A program made the position numbers and the translations under genes. A stretch of 34,354 bases of DNA. Source: Gammaproteobacteria bacterium. GTDB lineage: Bacteria; Pseudomonadota; Gammaproteobacteria; Pseudomonadales; Cellvibrionaceae. Below are positions 32,492 through 34,354 of the stretch, piece by piece. Location: positions 1 to 34,354 of the forward strand of contig JAGKWY010000069.1 in the NCBI GenBank assembly GCA_021151625.1, written 5' to 3'. The notes below the pieces were generated by a model. It searched no databases. It worked only from the letters and a program-made list of their open reading frames with translations, and was not told the DNA's origin. How positions within the stretch are numbered: the stretch's first letter is position 1; each line of letters starts with the position of its first letter.

Positions 32492-34354
32492 ATGGCAGAA
32501 GTAACTGTTAATGAACTCGCCAAATCTATAGGTGCGCCAGTCGAGCGTTTGCTCAAGCAAATGCAAGAAGCTGGAGCTGTGCCTGCTGCAGAAGCTCACT
32601 CTCATCGCATCTCCTTTACCGATGGTATTGAAGAAAAACGCCGCGCTGCCATTGAGCGTCGCCAGGCGGAGGAGGCGGCACGTCAAGCGGAATTGAAAGC
32701 GCGTGAAGAAGCCAAGCGCGCCGCGGAAGAGGCCCGTCGCCAACCGCGCAACGATAAGCCTGCGGAAAAAGCTGCTGCACCTGCAGCAAACAAGAATGCC
32801 AAACCGGATGCGCGTCAGCAGCCCGCTAAAGGCAAGCCTGCAGTAGCGGTTGTTGCGCCTCCTGCAGATAAAGAAGATACCCGCCACGGCCATGGCCACA
32901 AAAAGAGCCATCATCACCGCAATGAAGATGACGATGATGAGAGTGGCGATCGTGGTGGCAAGCGCGGTGCGGGCAAAGCCGTTAAAAAAGGCGCCGCCGG
33001 CCCGAAAAAAGCCGCCAAGATTGATTTGCTCGACTTTGTGGCTGAAGACGGTGAGGACAGTGATGTATTAGCTCGTCGCAGCCATATCCGTGCACATCAC
33101 AAGAAAACCAACAAACACGCCTTTAAGAAACCGACGACCCAAATCGTGCATGAAGTTGACGTTCCAGAAACTATCGCAGTAACCGAACTGGCCCAGCGCC
33201 TCACTATTAAAGTGAATGAGCTGATCAAGCGCCTGATGAAGATGGGCGTAATGGCCTCCATGAACGAATCTATTGATCAGGACACCGCGGTGTTGATCGT
33301 GGAAGAGTTGGGCCACAAAGCTAACCTGGTGAGCGAAAACGACATCGAGCACGCTTTGGAGAAGTCACTGGAAACTGAGGGTGAGCTGACTACCCGTGCG
33401 CCAGTTGTAACCGTAATGGGTCACGTTGACCATGGTAAAACATCGCTGCTCGACTATATCCGTGAAGCTAAAGTGGCTGCGGGTGAAGCGGGTGGTATTA
33501 CCCAGCATATCGGTGCTTATCGTGTAACTACCTCGCGTGGTGAAATTACCTTCCTGGATACTCCAGGCCACGCCGCGTTTACCGCTATGCGTGCTCGCGG
33601 TGCCAAGGCAACCGACGTAGTAATCCTGGTGGTGGCGGCGGATGACGGCGTAATGCCGCAAACCGAAGAAGCCATTCTGCATGCGCGCGCCGCCAATGTG
33701 CCTATCGTAGTGGCGATCAACAAATGCGATAAGCATTCTGCTGATCCGGATCGCGTTACTAACGAATTGGTAGTGAAAGGGGTTATCCCGGAAAACTACG
33801 GCGGCGATACCCAGTTTATCCAGGTGTCTGCCCATACCGGCCAAGGCATTGATGAGCTGTTAGAAGCTATTTCCTTGCAGGCGGAAGTATTGGAACTGAC
33901 TGCAGTTAGCAATGCCGCTGCTAAAGGCGTGGTGATTGAGTCGCGCGTTGACAAAGGCCGCGGTACTGTAGCAACTGTGCTGGTACAACAAGGTACTTTG
34001 AAGCAAGGCGACTTGTTGCTTGCCGGTCAAAGTTATGGCCGCGTGCGTGCCATGATGAATGAGCGTGGCGAACAAGTAAAAGAGGCTGGTCCATCCACTC
34101 CAGTAGAGATTCTGGGTCTGGATGCTCCACCAAGTGCGGGTGATGATTTCGTAGTGCTGGATGACGAGCGCAAAGCGCGCGAAGTAGCGGCATTCCGTGC
34201 CGAGAAAGAGCGTAAAGAAAAGCTCGCACGCTTCCAGGCTGCCAAGCTGGAGAATATGTTCTCCAATATGGAAGCTGGTCAGAAGAAGACTCTCACTGTG
34301 GTAGTAAAAGCCGACGTACGCGGTTCGCTCGAAGCTATCCAGGCCTCGTTGGCT
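32492..34354 (+). CDS. infB: translation initiation factor IF-2, 3' part outside the window
   Basis: IF-2 is the GTPase that brings initiator tRNA to the 30S subunit. 621 codons are present and the frame is open to the window edge. An IF2_N domain starts the protein (VTVNELAKSIGAPVERLLKQ). A charged coiled coil (about 45-90) and a His/Asp/Lys-rich linker (about 130-165) come next, then a second IF2_N (about 230-280) and the G domain with GHVDHGKT at 310-317, DTPGH at 356-360 and NKCD. Domain II begins after it. The KRKT...VRKKRTYVKR region that normally follows the first IF2_N is absent: only about 17 residues lie between QEAG and EEKRR. The ATG has GAGG 8 bases upstream, 54 bases after nusA. 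Confidence 0.95.
   Translation, partial: MAEVTVNELAKSIGAPVERLLKQMQEAGAVPAAEAHSHRISFTDGIEEKRRAAIERRQAEEAARQAELKAREEAKRAAEEARRQPRNDKPAEKAAAPAANKNAKPDARQQPAKGKPAVAVVAPPADKEDTRHGHGHKKSHHHRNEDDDDESGDRGGKRGAGKAVKKGAAGPKKAAKIDLLDFVAEDGEDSDVLARRSHIRAHHKKTNKHAFKKPTTQIVHEVDVPETIAVTELAQRLTIKVNELIKRLMKMGVMASMNESIDQDTAVLIVEELGHKANLVSENDIEHALEKSLETEGELTTRAPVVTVMGHVDHGKTSLLDYIREAKVAAGEAGGITQHIGAYRVTTSRGEITFLDTPGHAAFTAMRARGAKATDVVILVVAADDGVMPQTEEAILHARAANVPIVVAINKCDKHSADPDRVTNELVVKGVIPENYGGDTQFIQVSAHTGQGIDELLEAISLQAEVLELTAVSNAAAKGVVIESRVDKGRGTVATVLVQQGTLKQGDLLLAGQSYGRVRAMMNERGEQVKEAGPSTPVEILGLDAPPSAGDDFVVLDDERKAREVAAFRAEKERKEKLARFQAAKLENMFSNMEAGQKKTLTVVVKADVRGSLEAIQASLA

Overview
The window looks like chromosomal core sequence from a gammaproteobacterium of the Cellvibrionaceae type (Cellvibrio, Saccharophagus or Teredinibacter relatives). 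The evidence is a fused BioH-BioC protein, known from that group; a pilMNOPQ-aroK-aroB-damX block and an hslVU/ftsN/priA/rpmE block, both arranged much as in Pseudomonas; and a metY-rimP-nusA-infB operon. Genus-level placement is inference. I see no insertion sequences, prophage, CRISPR array or other mobile DNA.

Layout. 1-930: uppP (undecaprenyl-diphosphatase). 931-6200, minus strand: priA, then ftsN, then hslV-hslU and a DUF971 gene; hslV has a near-perfect heat-shock (sigma-32) promoter. 6465-7524, plus strand: rpmE and a secreted thermonuclease-like protein whose signal peptide is encoded by the rpmE terminator hairpin. 7531-9942, minus: mrcA (PBP1a), divergent from 10098-18320: pilM-N-O-P-Q, aroK, aroB and a damX-like ATPase/SPOR gene. 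18392-23376, minus: gcvH, gcvT, an FHA-domain membrane protein coupled to a secreted trypsin-like protease, and comF. 23568-28800, plus: bioB-bioF-bioHC-bioD plus a DUF2459 lipoprotein, behind a promoter that overlaps a BirA-like operator. 28998-30208: a small protein that resembles the two ends of a flagellar rod protein, then an HExxH putative metalloprotease. 30302-34354: initiator tRNA, rimP, nusA and infB (cut by the window end).

The genes fall into a few working groups: envelope growth and division (uppP, mrcA, ftsN, damX), proteolysis and stress (hslVU, the secreted protease), type IV pilus assembly (pilMNOPQ), one-carbon metabolism (gcvT/H), biotin synthesis, and transcription/translation (metY-rimP-nusA-infB).

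The most important anomalies are apparent losses of about 230 bp inside genes. pilM reads 11 codons and then jumps, out of frame, to about codon 87 of the family. nusA reads 30 codons and then jumps, out of frame, to about codon 107. infB appears to lack a similar length near its 5' end, but in frame. NusA is normally essential, so an assembly fault (for example a collapsed gap) is at least as likely as real mutation. The most promising candidates for poorly described biology are the FHA/five-TM protein with its coupled protease, and the mini rod-like protein with its HExxH partner.
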